Shown here piece after piece: positions 18,941-28,592 of a stretch of DNA of 64,000 nt. The notes below the pieces were generated by a model that saw nothing but the letters and a program-made list of their open reading frames with translations, had not been told where the DNA came from and did not search any database. This DNA comes from Vibrio sp. S17_S38. Lineage in GTDB: Bacteria > Pseudomonadota > Gammaproteobacteria > Enterobacterales > Vibrionaceae. The first letter of the stretch is position 1; every line of letters starts with the position of its first letter. The position numbers were made by a program, and so were the translations under genes. The stretch spans positions 1 to 64,000 of the forward strand of contig NZ_JAAUWW010000015.1 of NCBI RefSeq assembly GCF_014694375.1. The letters run 5' to 3'.

Positions 18941-21094
18941 ATGCTTAAAAAACTAATAGTACTCATTGGAATATTCCTCTTAATAACTTTATTTTTCACT
19001 TTCGATCTTCACCATGTTTTAACGCTGGAAGGCATTAAATCTCGCATGGATGAATTTTCTCATTGGCAACGCACTTCCCCCTTTCTTGTTGCGACTGTCT
19101 TTTTTCTTATCTACATTGCCGTCACTGCATTATCTTTACCAGGTGCTGCAATTTTGACTTTGGCGGCCGGTGGCTTATTTGGATTAGCTACAGGACTTTT
19201 CATCGTTTCCTTTGCTTCCACAATAGGAGCAACATTAGCATTTTTAGTATCTAGGTATATTCTAAGAGATACGATTGAAAAGAAATTTTCAAAGCGTTTA
19301 AAATCCATTAATGCCGGTATTGAGAAAGATGGCGCTTTCTACCTATTCACTCTTCGCCTCGTGCCGGTATTCCCCTTCTTTTTAATTAACTTATTAATGG
19401 GGCTCACCAAAATAAAAACACTGACCTTCTACCTTGTCAGCCAAATAGGTATGTTTGCCGGTACTGTAGTTTTTGTTAATGCTGGCACTCAATTAGCTCA
19501 ACTAGATAGCTTAAAGGGTATTTTATCTTTCAATTTAATCTTATCTTTTGCTTTGCTCGGCCTATTTCCTTTAATAGCAAAGGCGCTTATTTCATCGATT
19601 AATAAACAGCGTGTTTATGCTAAATGGACCAAACCAAAAACGTTTGATCGCAATATGATCGTCATTGGTGCTGGCGCAGCAGGTTTAGTCAGCAGCTACA
19701 TCGCCGCCACCGTACGCGCTAAAGTTACGTTAATTGAAACTCATAAAATGGGCGGCGACTGCTTAAACTATGGCTGTGTTCCGAGTAAAGCGATCATTAA
19801 AAGCGCCAAAGTTGCTCATCAATTTCGTCATGCTGAAAATTATGGATTAGACAGCCAAGATCCTACCTTTTCGTTTAAAAAAGTGATGCAGCGTGTCCAT
19901 GATGTGGTGGCACAAGTCGAGCCTCACGATAGCATTGAGCGCTATACCAACTTAGGTGTAGAGGTGAAAACAGGTTATGCCACCATTATTGACCCGTGGA
20001 CGGTTGAAATCAAAGCTCACGATGGTTCCACCGAGCGCTTAACTACTCGCAGCATTGTTATTGCAACAGGCGCTCGTCCATTTATTCCATCACTTCCCGG
20101 TTTAGATGATGTTGGTTATGTCACAAGCGATACGTTGTGGGAAACATTTATGCATTTAGAGGTTCCACCAAAGCGCCTTGTCGTTTTAGGTGGTGGGCCT
20201 ATTGGATGTGAGCTTGCTCAAAGCTTTGCTCGTCTAGGATCTAAAGTCATCCAAATTGAAATGGCGGAAAGAATCATGCTGCGAGAAGATTTGGAAGTCT
20301 CTGAATTTGCCCATACCGAATTAACCGAAAGTGGCGTAAATATTTTAACCAACCACAAAGCCCTACGCTGTGAATTACAGGGGAATAAAAAAATAATCGT
20401 GGTTGAACATAATGGTAAAGAAGTTGAAATCGAATTTGAACAACTACTTTGCGCGGTAGGACGCTCGGCACGCCTTGAAGGTTACGGATTAGAAACACTC
20501 GGTATCGAAACCAATCGCACCGTACAAACTAATGACTATTTAGAAACACTTTATCCTAATATTTTTGCCGCAGGTGACATTGTTGGTCCTTATCAATTTA
20601 CCCATGTCGCGGCACACCAAGCTTGGTTTGCTGCCGTTAATGCTTTATTCGGTAGCTTTAAAAAATTCAAAGTCGATTATCGAGTCATCCCTTGGACAAC
20701 CTTTATTGACCCAGAAGTTGCCCGTGTTGGTTTAAATGAAACCGAAGCGCAGCAGCAAGGAATTGATTATGAAGTGACTCGTTTCGATTTTGAAGAATTA
20801 GACCGCGCCATTGCTGAAAGTGCGACTAAAGGGTTTATTAAAGTCATCACACCAAAGGGAAAGGATACGATTCTAGGCGTCACGATTGTTGGTCAACAAG
20901 CCGGTGATTTAATAGCTGAATTCGTATTAGCGATGAAGCATGGGCTTGGCTTAAATAAAATACTTGGAACTATCCATGCATATCCTACATGGGCAGAAGG
21001 TAACAAATACGCAGCGGGTGAATGGAAACGAAATCACGCACCTCAAACTATATTAAACTGGTTAGAAAAATACCATACATGGCGTCGTAGCTAA
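18941..21094 (+). CDS. TVP38-type membrane domain fused to pyridine-nucleotide disulfide reductase
   Basis: The protein has 717 residues in two parts. Residues 1-220 form a TVP38/TMEM64 (DedA-like, VTT) membrane domain with several spans and the signature FTLRLVPVFPFFLINLLMG (136-154). Residues 237-717 are a flavoprotein disulfide reductase: FAD loop VIGAGAAGLV (241-250), redox-active pair Cys274/Cys279 in GGDCLNYGCVPSK, a second nucleotide fold LGGGPIGCE, FAD motif FAAGDIV and a dimerisation domain ending with HAYPTWAE. It resembles mercuric reductase and lipoamide dehydrogenase, but lacks the N-terminal heavy-metal domain and a C-terminal vicinal Cys pair. It would tether NAD(P)H-linked thiol redox chemistry to the inner membrane. 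The substrate is unknown. The fusion recurs in proteobacteria, so it is not an assembly error. Confidence 0.88.
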   Translation: MLKKLIVLIGIFLLITLFFTFDLHHVLTLEGIKSRMDEFSHWQRTSPFLVATVFFLIYIAVTALSLPGAAILTLAAGGLFGLATGLFIVSFASTIGATLAFLVSRYILRDTIEKKFSKRLKSINAGIEKDGAFYLFTLRLVPVFPFFLINLLMGLTKIKTLTFYLVSQIGMFAGTVVFVNAGTQLAQLDSLKGILSFNLILSFALLGLFPLIAKALISSINKQRVYAKWTKPKTFDRNMIVIGAGAAGLVSSYIAATVRAKVTLIETHKMGGDCLNYGCVPSKAIIKSAKVAHQFRHAENYGLDSQDPTFSFKKVMQRVHDVVAQVEPHDSIERYTNLGVEVKTGYATIIDPWTVEIKAHDGSTERLTTRSIVIATGARPFIPSLPGLDDVGYVTSDTLWETFMHLEVPPKRLVVLGGGPIGCELAQSFARLGSKVIQIEMAERIMLREDLEVSEFAHTELTESGVNILTNHKALRCELQGNKKIIVVEHNGKEVEIEFEQLLCAVGRSARLEGYGLETLGIETNRTVQTNDYLETLYPNIFAAGDIVGPYQFTHVAAHQAWFAAVNALFGSFKKFKVDYRVIPWTTFIDPEVARVGLNETEAQQQGIDYEVTRFDFEELDRAIAESATKGFIKVITPKGKDTILGVTIVGQQAGDLIAEFVLAMKHGLGLNKILGTIHAYPTWAEGNKYAAGEWKRNHAPQTILNWLEKYHTWRRS

Positions 21095-21116
21095 CCACCA
21101 ATGGCTAACCTAAGAA

Positions 21117-21142
21117 CGAGAACGTTGCTGATAACGTTCTCG
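21117..21142 (+). terminator. Terminator after the TVP38-reductase gene
   Basis: Perfect 10-bp arms CGAGAACGTT and AACGTTCTCG with a six-base loop are followed by ATTTTATTT. Confidence 0.8.
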
Positions 21143-21290
21143 ATTTTATTTAAAAAGTGCGCATTTTTTACATAAGAGCTCTAAAAACCTCAGCAAGCCC
21201 AAAAACCCTACTAAAAACAATAATAATGCTTTAGATCCAGACTTTGATTGCCTATAGTTAACCTATCTCCCATTAGTAGTTGTGGACATC

Positions 21291-23225
21291 ATGGAAGCAG
21301 AATTACACGAAATTCAAAACTTTATTGCTCAATACCCTCCCTTTGACAGTTTGCCAGAAGACAAGCTAGCTTATGTCGCTCAAAACACCGAAATCTCTTA
21401 TTACCGAGAAAATACGCCCATTATTAAATTTGGCGATCATATAAAAGATTTGTACATGGTCAGATCTGGCGTTATCGAGATTTATCGTCGTAAAGGTGAA
21501 CTTTATAACCGCTTAGACCAAGGTGATATCTTTGGTCAAATGGGGTTATTAATGAATGGTAAAGTTCGTTTACCGGCTACGGCCACTGTAGACTCACTGC
21601 TGTATTGTATTCCTGTAGAAATATTTAACGAGTTATATGAAAGCGAGGATAGTTTTGCGGATTTTGTAGAAGTTGAGAACAACGCACGTTTACGCCAAGC
21701 AAATTCTGACAACAAAAACTCCAACGATCTCACTACATCAAAAGTAAAAACCTTAATCACTCGAGAAGCATTTTCTCTTGATAAACAAGAATCGATTCAA
21801 CGTGCTGCAAAATTGATGGCTGATGAACATATATCAGCCTTGTTAGTGATTGATGAAACCATTCGTATTGATGAAAATAATGAAAGCCAAGTGGTAGGCA
21901 TTATTACCGATCGAGATTTATGTACTCGAGTTTTAGCCGAAGGATTAGATCCCAGTACCGCCGTTAGCGAGGTAATGTCACCAGAGCTAATATCGTTAGA
22001 TCATAACGCTTATATTTATGAAGCTATGCTAGCAATGTTACGCTGCAACGTTCACCATTTACCTATTCTTAAAAATAAGCAGCCAATCGGTATTATCGAA
22101 GTAGCTGATATTATTCGTTACGAGTCCCAAAATAGTCTATTACTCGTCAACCAAATTTTCCACCAACAAAACATTGATGATTTAGTCACTATTTCTGAAC
22201 AAGTAAAAGATTGCTTTGTTCGCATGGTACATGAAGATGCCAATTCACATATGGTGGGCAGCGCAATGGCTGTAATTGGCCGCAGTTTTAAGCAGCGCAT
22301 TGCAGAGTTAGCCGAAGAACATTTAGGCGCTCCCCCTATCCCATACTGCTTGCTAGCACTAGGCTCAATGGCTCGTGATGAACAACTTATCGTGACAGAT
22401 CAAGATAACGCCATCATTCTAGATAATAGCTATGATGAAAAGAAACATGGTGAATACTTTGCTCAACTTGCTGAATTTGTTTGCCAAGGATTAGCTCGTT
22501 GTGGCTATGAATTATGCACTGGCGATATTATGGCAACCAATCCCATGTGGCGTATGACACGGGATGAATGGGAAGAGTGCTTTGCAGACTGGATAGATAA
22601 CCCGAACCCTAAAGCTCTATTAAATAGCTCAATATTCTTTGATTTAGATGGTGTTCACGGACGTATAAAATGGGCTGAAAACTTAAATGGTTTTATTGTC
22701 CGTCGCGCTCGTAACAGTAATAAATTTTTGGCTTGTCTTGCCCGTAATGCAAATAATAGAACCCCGCCGCTTGGATTTTTTAAAAGCTTTGTGATGGAAA
22801 AAGATGGCCGTCATAACAACTCGATTAATTTAAAACGTCGTGGAACTGCACCATTAGCTGATTTAGTTCGTGTGCATGCCCTCGCTGTCGGTTCTCGCTC
22901 ACAAAACTCATTTGATCGCTTAGATGACATTATTGAAGCCGGTATTTTACCAAAAGGCCGCGGTCAGGATCTGCATGATGCAATGGAATATATTTCTATG
23001 GTCAGGATCCGCCACCAAGCATTTGATGTTGAAAATGAAATAGAACCTGACAACAATATTGAACCGGATAACATGTCTGATTTTGAGCGTCGAAATTTAA
23101 AGGATGCTTTTCAGATTTTAAGTAATGCTCAGAATTTCTTAAAGTACCATTATCACGGTAATTCATTTAAAAATACGCCACCGCCAACTAAGAGCCAACC
23201 AAACACTATCCGCCGTATGCGATAA
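21291..23225 (+). CDS. CNMP-binding/CBS/DUF294 nucleotidyltransferase-like signalling protein
   Basis: The protein has 644 residues. In order it has a cyclic-nucleotide-binding-like domain (about 15-125, MVRSGVIEIYRRKGE and DIFGQMGLLMNG), two CBS domains (about 150-285, GIITDRDLCTRVL and HHLPILKNKQPIGIIEVADI), a DUF294 GlnD-like nucleotidyltransferase domain (LALGSMARDEQLIVTDQDNA, with the G-S and D-Q-D metal motif) and a DUF294 C-terminal domain. Relatives are thought to sense nucleotides and modify or bind a partner. The reaction is unproven. GTG 21282 is an alternative start. It is followed five bases later by an exonuclease gene, an arrangement that recurs near acetate metabolism genes in gammaproteobacteria. 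Confidence 0.88.
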   Translation: MEAELHEIQNFIAQYPPFDSLPEDKLAYVAQNTEISYYRENTPIIKFGDHIKDLYMVRSGVIEIYRRKGELYNRLDQGDIFGQMGLLMNGKVRLPATATVDSLLYCIPVEIFNELYESEDSFADFVEVENNARLRQANSDNKNSNDLTTSKVKTLITREAFSLDKQESIQRAAKLMADEHISALLVIDETIRIDENNESQVVGIITDRDLCTRVLAEGLDPSTAVSEVMSPELISLDHNAYIYEAMLAMLRCNVHHLPILKNKQPIGIIEVADIIRYESQNSLLLVNQIFHQQNIDDLVTISEQVKDCFVRMVHEDANSHMVGSAMAVIGRSFKQRIAELAEEHLGAPPIPYCLLALGSMARDEQLIVTDQDNAIILDNSYDEKKHGEYFAQLAEFVCQGLARCGYELCTGDIMATNPMWRMTRDEWEECFADWIDNPNPKALLNSSIFFDLDGVHGRIKWAENLNGFIVRRARNSNKFLACLARNANNRTPPLGFFKSFVMEKDGRHNNSINLKRRGTAPLADLVRVHALAVGSRSQNSFDRLDDIIEAGILPKGRGQDLHDAMEYISMVRIRHQAFDVENEIEPDNNIEPDNMSDFERRNLKDAFQILSNAQNFLKYHYHGNSFKNTPPPTKSQPNTIRRMR

Positions 23226-23230
23226 GAGTA

Positions 23231-23953
23231 ATGACTATGAATAATACACACTCTGAAGAGGATTTTGATTGGAATGTTTTCTTTAGTAGACAAGCTAAAG
23301 AAGTCAAAGATCATCGTTTACAAACGTTTTATCAAACTGGAGTCATTGACCCTGAAACTCCATTAAGCGCGGTTGAATTTGTGGCATTAGATTTTGAAAC
23401 CACCGGTCTTGATTATGATAAAGATGGGATTATTAGTATCGGTCTTATTCCCTTTACGCTACAACGGATCTATTGCAACCAAAGTAAACATTGGCTCGTT
23501 AAACCGCGCAAACCAATGAATGAAGATTCTGTCATCATCCATGGTATTACACATAGCGATCTATCTGATGCTCCTGATTTAAAGCGGATATTGGAGGAAG
23601 TTTTAGATTCGTTAGCGGGTAAAATTGTGGTTGTACACTATCGTAATATTGAACGTCGATTTTTTGATAGAGCATTAAAAGAGCGGCTTGGTGAAGGGAT
23701 TTTATTTCCAATGGTGGACACACTCGAAATCGAATCCATAATTCAAAACCAAGCTGTAAGTGGCTGGTGGAATAAACTACGACGGAAAAAAGCAGAATCC
23801 GTACGATTAGGAACCAGTCGTACTCGTTATAACTTACCAGCTTATCAACCTCACCATGCATTAGTCGATGCTATTGCAACTGCCGAGTTGCTACAGGCCC
23901 AAATTCATTATCACTTCTCACCAGAAACTCCCATCAGTGACATTTGGTGTTAG
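23231..23953 (+). CDS. DnaQ-like 3'-5' exonuclease
   Basis: The 240-residue protein has the three Exo motifs of the DEDDh family: Exo I FVALDFETTGLD, Exo II HYRNIERRFFDRAL region, and Exo III HHALVDAIATAELL with the catalytic His-Asp. It resembles the epsilon subunit of DNA polymerase III but is a shorter, stand-alone paralogue. It lies directly after the DUF294 gene (five-base gap), so they are co-transcribed and their products may work together. A terminator follows. Confidence 0.87.
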   Translation: MTMNNTHSEEDFDWNVFFSRQAKEVKDHRLQTFYQTGVIDPETPLSAVEFVALDFETTGLDYDKDGIISIGLIPFTLQRIYCNQSKHWLVKPRKPMNEDSVIIHGITHSDLSDAPDLKRILEEVLDSLAGKIVVVHYRNIERRFFDRALKERLGEGILFPMVDTLEIESIIQNQAVSGWWNKLRRKKAESVRLGTSRTRYNLPAYQPHHALVDAIATAELLQAQIHYHFSPETPISDIWC

Positions 23954-23994
23954 TTAAAATCCAGTGAATTATAGTGATTAAATGTTAGATAAGA

Positions 23995-24029
23995 AAAAGG
24001 TTGGCCATTATTAAAACGGCCAACCTTTT
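23995..24029. terminator. Bidirectional terminator between exonuclease and BCCT genes
   Basis: Perfect 12-bp arms AAAAGGTTGGCC and GGCCAACCTTTT flank an 11-base loop, with T-rich tails on both strands. Confidence 0.87.
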
Positions 24030-24059
24030 ATTATTTACTTTTATTCTTACTAACTAATT

Positions 24060-25637
24060 TTAATGCTTAATACGTTCCGTTCTCATCCCCATGATCAAAC
24101 TAACACACATGATCAATAGTACGAATACAAACGGCAGTGCGGTTGAAATAGCCACGGCTTGTAGCGCAGCAATAGCATTACTTCCTCCAACCCAAAGCAA
24201 CGCCATAGCAACAGCCCCCTCAATCAAAGCCCAAAATAGTCGTTGAGGTACTGGTGCATCAATTTTCCCGCCAGCGGTAATACTATCAATCACTAGTGAG
24301 CCTGAGTCAGATGAGCTAATAAAGAAAACTAAAATCAACACAATGCCTACAACTGAAATTACATTACTCATTGGCAGTGCATCGAACATTTGAAACATAG
24401 CCATAGTGACATCAGTGAAACCTTGCTCCCCTAATACACCAACTTTATCGACGATCTGTTCAATACCAACACCGCCAAATGTTCCCATCCAAATAGTCGT
24501 AATAAACGTTGGAAGCAACAAAACAGCAATAATGAACTCACGCACTGTGCGACCACGAGATACACGAGCAATAAACATACCTACGAATGGTGACCAAGAC
24601 ATCCACCATGCCCAATAAAAGACAGTCCATCCATGCATCCAATCCGTATCAGTACGACCAAATGGATTCGACAAAGGAAGAATGTTCTCAATATAGCTCA
24701 TTGCTGTTTCAGGAATAGTATGGGATACCGTTCCAAAAGAGACACAAATAATAAAAACGAGTAAAATAAATGCAACAATCATATTAAGGTTACTGACTAA
24801 TTTCACCCCACCATCGATACCTCGATAAACAGAAACTGCCGCCAACAATGTCACGACAAAAATCACAATAAGTTGCAAACCGACACCTGCATGAATACCA
24901 AAAACATGCCCAATACCACTTGCAGCTTGCTGTGCACCAAAACCTAACGATGTTGCAAGACCAAATAATGTAGCAACTACCGCAAGAATATCAATAATAT
25001 GCCCAGGCCACCCCCATGTTCTATCTCCTAAAATAGGATAAAAAATAGAACGCATGGATAGAGGTAACCCCTTATTGTAAGCAAAGAAAGATAATGAAAG
25101 CGCGACTACAGCATAGATCGCCCAAGGATGAAGCCCCCAATGGTACATGGTTGCTCCCAATGCCATTCTTGCAGCTTCTGGAGTATTAGGGGCTACATTA
25201 AGAGGCGTTCCAAACCAGTCCGTATAATACGCGGCAGGTTCAGCCACACTCCAAAACATCAATCCAATCCCCATACCTGCGGCGAAAAGCATCGCTAGCC
25301 ATGAAAGATAAGAATGTTCTGCTTTTGCATCAACACCGCCTAAGCGAATTTTTCCATAAGGAGAAACAACCAACGCTAAGCAAAAAATAACAAAAATATT
25401 ACCTGCGATAATGAATAGCGAGTCGAATCGATTGATGATGGACATTTTCACACCATCTAAAACATCTTTTGCGGTAGCAGGATCAACGATTAAAATAACG
25501 GCCAAAAAAAGGAGAATTAACCCTGCACTAATACTAAATACCGCATTATGGACATCAAAGCCCCATTTTTGGACATTATCTTGCCCTATCGTATAGTCCG
25601 TGCTGTCTATACTATATTTGTCTATACCTTTAGTCAT
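24060..25637 (-). CDS. BCCT-family betaine/choline/carnitine transporter
   Basis: The protein has 525 residues and twelve predicted spans. Family signatures include FAAGMGIGLMFWSVAEPAAY, HWGLHPWAIYAVVAL and the aromatic box WAWWMSWSPFVGMFIARVSRGR. BCCT proteins import quaternary-ammonium compounds with sodium or protons for osmoprotection or catabolism; marine vibrios carry several. The exact substrate is unknown. ATG 25637 is chosen because GGATGAG sits just before it; an upstream in-frame ATG overlaps that site. The C-terminal tail is short, so osmosensing through it is unlikely. Confidence 0.92.
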   Translation of the reverse strand: MTKGIDKYSIDSTDYTIGQDNVQKWGFDVHNAVFSISAGLILLFLAVILIVDPATAKDVLDGVKMSIINRFDSLFIIAGNIFVIFCLALVVSPYGKIRLGGVDAKAEHSYLSWLAMLFAAGMGIGLMFWSVAEPAAYYTDWFGTPLNVAPNTPEAARMALGATMYHWGLHPWAIYAVVALSLSFFAYNKGLPLSMRSIFYPILGDRTWGWPGHIIDILAVVATLFGLATSLGFGAQQAASGIGHVFGIHAGVGLQLIVIFVVTLLAAVSVYRGIDGGVKLVSNLNMIVAFILLVFIICVSFGTVSHTIPETAMSYIENILPLSNPFGRTDTDWMHGWTVFYWAWWMSWSPFVGMFIARVSRGRTVREFIIAVLLLPTFITTIWMGTFGGVGIEQIVDKVGVLGEQGFTDVTMAMFQMFDALPMSNVISVVGIVLILVFFISSSDSGSLVIDSITAGGKIDAPVPQRLFWALIEGAVAMALLWVGGSNAIAALQAVAISTALPFVFVLLIMCVSLIMGMRTERIKH

Positions 25638-25901
25638 ACATCTCATCCATATTGGAATAGCGAACCGATTTCAGAGCACAAATATACTTGTACACTGAAC
25701 ATAAAATTGTAAAAAAATGAAACTCAATTGACAGGATCCTAACGTCCAAATGAAAAATATCTAGTTAAACTCAAAAATAAACGCTCAATAGGATATAAAA
25801 CCAACAATACGAACAAATAACACTCGAAAATATCATGGTATTGTTTGGTCATAAGAACATCAGTAAACCAATTTAACGTGAACTAAACTAGGATCAATCA
25901 A

Positions 25902-26297
25902 CTAAGCCAGTTTGTACATCACTTTGTTCGATTCAGCTTGCTCTTTAATCACTAAATCCTCTTCAAGCAGCTTTTTCAAACCACCAGTTGCCCATGCTGC
26001 TGCTTTAGCTTCTTCTTGACCCGCTTCAAGGCCAATATCTTTAGAGTTAATACCTTCAACGTGAGCAGCAACAATATCAAGAATAGACTGCTGCTTTGGC
26101 GTCAACTTAATATCTTGAGTCGCCTCAACCGCAGCTATTACTTTTTTCTCAGCTTTAACTACAGCTGATTTAGTTTTCGCTATTACTTTTTTAGCGTTAG
26201 GCTTAGCTGCTGTTATATTGCTATCAGCCGTTACTTTAGCAACTTTTACTGCTTTCTTAAGTTTACGCTGTATGTTGCGCTTATGTGCCAGTCTCAT
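25902..26297 (-). CDS. Lys/Ala-rich protein with C-terminal winged-helix-like domain
   Basis: The protein has 131 residues. The N-terminal half (about 1-70) is strongly basic and alanine-rich with repeated K-A-V-K and A-K-K patterns, resembling histone-H1-like tails. The C-terminal half (LTPKQQSILDIVAAHVEGI to the end) reads as a small winged-helix fold: three helices and a hairpin. GGAG seven bases before ATG 26297 decides this start over an in-frame ATG 21 bases upstream. A DNA-binding nucleoid or regulatory role is inferred. I do not recognise a named family. Confidence 0.72.
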   Translation of the reverse strand: MRLAHKRNIQRKLKKAVKVAKVTADSNITAAKPNAKKVIAKTKSAVVKAEKKVIAAVEATQDIKLTPKQQSILDIVAAHVEGINSKDIGLEAGQEEAKAAAWATGGLKKLLEEDLVIKEQAESNKVMYKLA

Positions 26298-26486
26298 TAA
26301 AACTCTCCATAAAGTCACTATTTATAGTGTGGTAAAAAGTTGACGGTGTTATAACAAAATATAATTCAAATTCACAGTAATTGGCTATTTTTTACACTAC
26401 ATTACTAACATTTCATTGAAATTAGCTAAAATAAACAAATTAACTCATGATTTTATTATATCGTCATAGAGCTGCCCCAAAGCAAG

Positions 26487-27191
26487 ATGAGCAAAAGACT
26501 AAATTTATTTAATCAAGTGGTACATAAAATGAAGGTAATGCCAACCCTACAGTTTTTCCACAAGCAACCAGATATCCCTCTATGGTTAAAGTACGTGCTA
26601 TGGGCACTTTTACTTTGCTGCATTTTCACGATTCAAGCTCAATTTAATATCAAAGTTACCGTACTTTTTTGTCTCATTATCTTTAGTCTTTACATCGCAA
26701 TTAAAGAATTAATTTACAGCCAGAATTTTGGCTTTACTTTGACAGACACTCATTTACAACAACATTTATATCGAGGTGGCTGGCTATTGCAATGGAGCAA
26801 CATTAATCATACCGGCAATTGTGAATATACAATTCAAGGCTGGAATACAGATATTCCTTGGATCGGAATTGAAATGAAGAACTATCAACCTTTTATTCAA
26901 AGCATCAGTCTTAAAGCGATCAGACACATTTTAATCCACCAACGTAACTTGCTGTATCTCGGTTTGAAGCAACAACAAAAACAACATGAATTTGAAAATC
27001 ACATTATCAATGACACGGCTTATACATTTAAAGATGGTTGGACTGTGACTGGATTAAGAGCAATGTTAATCAATAGAATGATCATTCAAAGAGAGCTATG
27101 GGGCTATGATATTTTTATAGCGGAGTGCGACTTAACCACATCAAAAGATGAATTTATAGGATTAACTCGCCGATATCTCGCGGCGAGTTAA
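26487..27191 (+). CDS. DUF2982 family membrane protein
   Basis: The protein has 234 residues: two adjacent hydrophobic spans (WLKYVLWALLLCCIFTIQ about 33-50 and VTVLFCLIIFSLYIAI about 56-71), then a soluble PH-like domain with FGFTLTDTHLQQHLYRGGWLLQW. It matches the Vibrionaceae/Shewanella DUF2982 family found beside ycbL. Function is unknown. Its last codons lie inside a terminator hairpin. Confidence 0.72.
   Translation: MSKRLNLFNQVVHKMKVMPTLQFFHKQPDIPLWLKYVLWALLLCCIFTIQAQFNIKVTVLFCLIIFSLYIAIKELIYSQNFGFTLTDTHLQQHLYRGGWLLQWSNINHTGNCEYTIQGWNTDIPWIGIEMKNYQPFIQSISLKAIRHILIHQRNLLYLGLKQQQKQHEFENHIINDTAYTFKDGWTVTGLRAMLINRMIIQRELWGYDIFIAECDLTTSKDEFIGLTRRYLAAS
27162..27191 (+). terminator. Terminator overlapping the DUF2982 stop codon
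   Basis: Perfect 11-bp arms TTAACTCGCCG and CGGCGAGTTAA with an eight-base loop include the TAA stop; CTTTATTGTTTTT follows. Coding and termination sequence coincide. Confidence 0.7.
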
Positions 27192-27202
27192 CTTTATTGT
27201 TT

Positions 27203-27856
27203 TTAATACAACGGCATTTCATCAGCCACATACGGATTCGATTTCCGCTCTTGTCCGAAAGTAGACTCAGGGCCATGACCAGGAATAAAACGAACATCGT
27301 TACCCAATGGCCATAATTTATTTTTAATACTGTCAATTAGGGTTTGATAATCACCTTTAGGAAAATCAGTACGGCCAATCGCACCGTTAAATAACACATC
27401 ACCGACAAAAGCAATTTTTGCACTTTGACTAAATAAAATAACATGTCCTGGAGTATGGCCAGGTGTATGAATGACCTTTAAAACTTCCTCTCCAAATTCA
27501 ATGATGTCCCCCTCCTGCAGCCATTGTGTGGGTTCAAAAGGATCAATCGGTGGAAAACCAAACATTTGACTTTGATTCATTAAGCCTTGTAACCAAAATG
27601 CATCATCGATATGAGGTCCTATTACAGGAACATTCATTTCTTCTCGTAAATCGGGAGTTCCACCGACATGATCAAGGTGACCATGGGTTAAGACGATTTT
27701 TTCGAGCTGAACACCTAGCGTATTGATAATAGTCACCAAATGATTCACTTCTCCACCGGGATCAACAATCACACCTTTCATGGTTTGATCACACCAAACG
27801 ATAGAACAATTTTGCTGAAATGGCGTCACCGGCACAGATTGATATTGCAAGCTCAT
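27203..27856 (-). CDS. ycbL: YcbL-type metallo-beta-lactamase-fold hydrolase
   Basis: The 217-residue protein has the metal motif THGHLDHVGG (HxHxDH), a second His in HTPGHTPGHV, and FVGDVLF and PGHGPEST for the remaining ligands. These are the glyoxalase II-like MBL motifs, and length and the FQQNCSIVW N-terminus match YcbL. The family hydrolyses thioesters such as S-lactoylglutathione. GAGATACCTT precedes the start. It converges with the DUF2982 gene 11 bases away. Confidence 0.85.
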   Translation of the reverse strand: MSLQYQSVPVTPFQQNCSIVWCDQTMKGVIVDPGGEVNHLVTIINTLGVQLEKIVLTHGHLDHVGGTPDLREEMNVPVIGPHIDDAFWLQGLMNQSQMFGFPPIDPFEPTQWLQEGDIIEFGEEVLKVIHTPGHTPGHVILFSQSAKIAFVGDVLFNGAIGRTDFPKGDYQTLIDSIKNKLWPLGNDVRFIPGHGPESTFGQERKSNPYVADEMPLY

Positions 27857-27925
27857 AAGGTATCTCTTTCATTCGATAATGGAGGGACTATGCCAGTCTC
27901 ACCTTCATTTGACAAGATCCGACCT

Positions 27926-28345
27926 TTAATCTATATATTGAATTTGCATATTGGCTTGTGACCAAACTTTCCACTTCTCACCTTCTTTCTTAAACACAAT
28001 TAATGCCTCAAGTTTATTATTATTAAAAGAAGGTCCTGAAACCTTTGTTGTTCTTATCCATACTCTTGCGTAAGCGTATTCGTTCTCTTGGGCAATATAG
28101 TGAAACTGTTCCAAATAATAGTTCAGCTTATAGTTTCCAAATATACCTTGAATCGCTTTTTTCGTTGGGATCCAAGCAAGCGATTGGCTATGCATGGTCG
28201 CCATATAAGCATCACTATCTTCTCGTTGAGAAGCATCCAAATTTTCATCAATCACTTGCCGTACTAAGCTTTCGGTTGTAGCAGCACTGACTGGCGTTGT
28301 TATTAAACCAAATAAAACTACGCAGCATAAATATATTGCTTTCAT
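27926..28345 (-). CDS. Secreted NTF2/SnoaL-like protein
   Basis: The 139-residue protein has a signal peptide ending in VSAA (MKAIYLCCVVLFGLITTPVSA) and a mature domain whose helix-strand pattern (DASQREDSDAYMATMH, then FKKEGEKWKVWSQANMQ at the C-terminus) is the NTF2-like DUF4440/SnoaL fold. AGGA lies before the ATG. The ligand and role are unknown; a periplasmic location is inferred. Confidence 0.65.
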   Translation of the reverse strand: MKAIYLCCVVLFGLITTPVSAATTESLVRQVIDENLDASQREDSDAYMATMHSQSLAWIPTKKAIQGIFGNYKLNYYLEQFHYIAQENEYAYARVWIRTTKVSGPSFNNNKLEALIVFKKEGEKWKVWSQANMQIQYID

Positions 28346-28592
28346 TATTAATTCCTATGTTATTAAAACTAATAGATTTATTTTCAATTCATATGCTCAG
28401 TCATAGTTTATTTACACCCTATAAAAATTGGCTTTAAATAGTAAATGTCATTTGTTCTTATCCTCAGACTAAATGCAAGTGATTATCACTACCATGAGAT
28501 CATACGAATAATACTGAATTACACCCCATATACAACCTGTTCATCAACTCTTCATAAAGTTTTATGATGTAGATAAAATTTTGGTACAAAAA

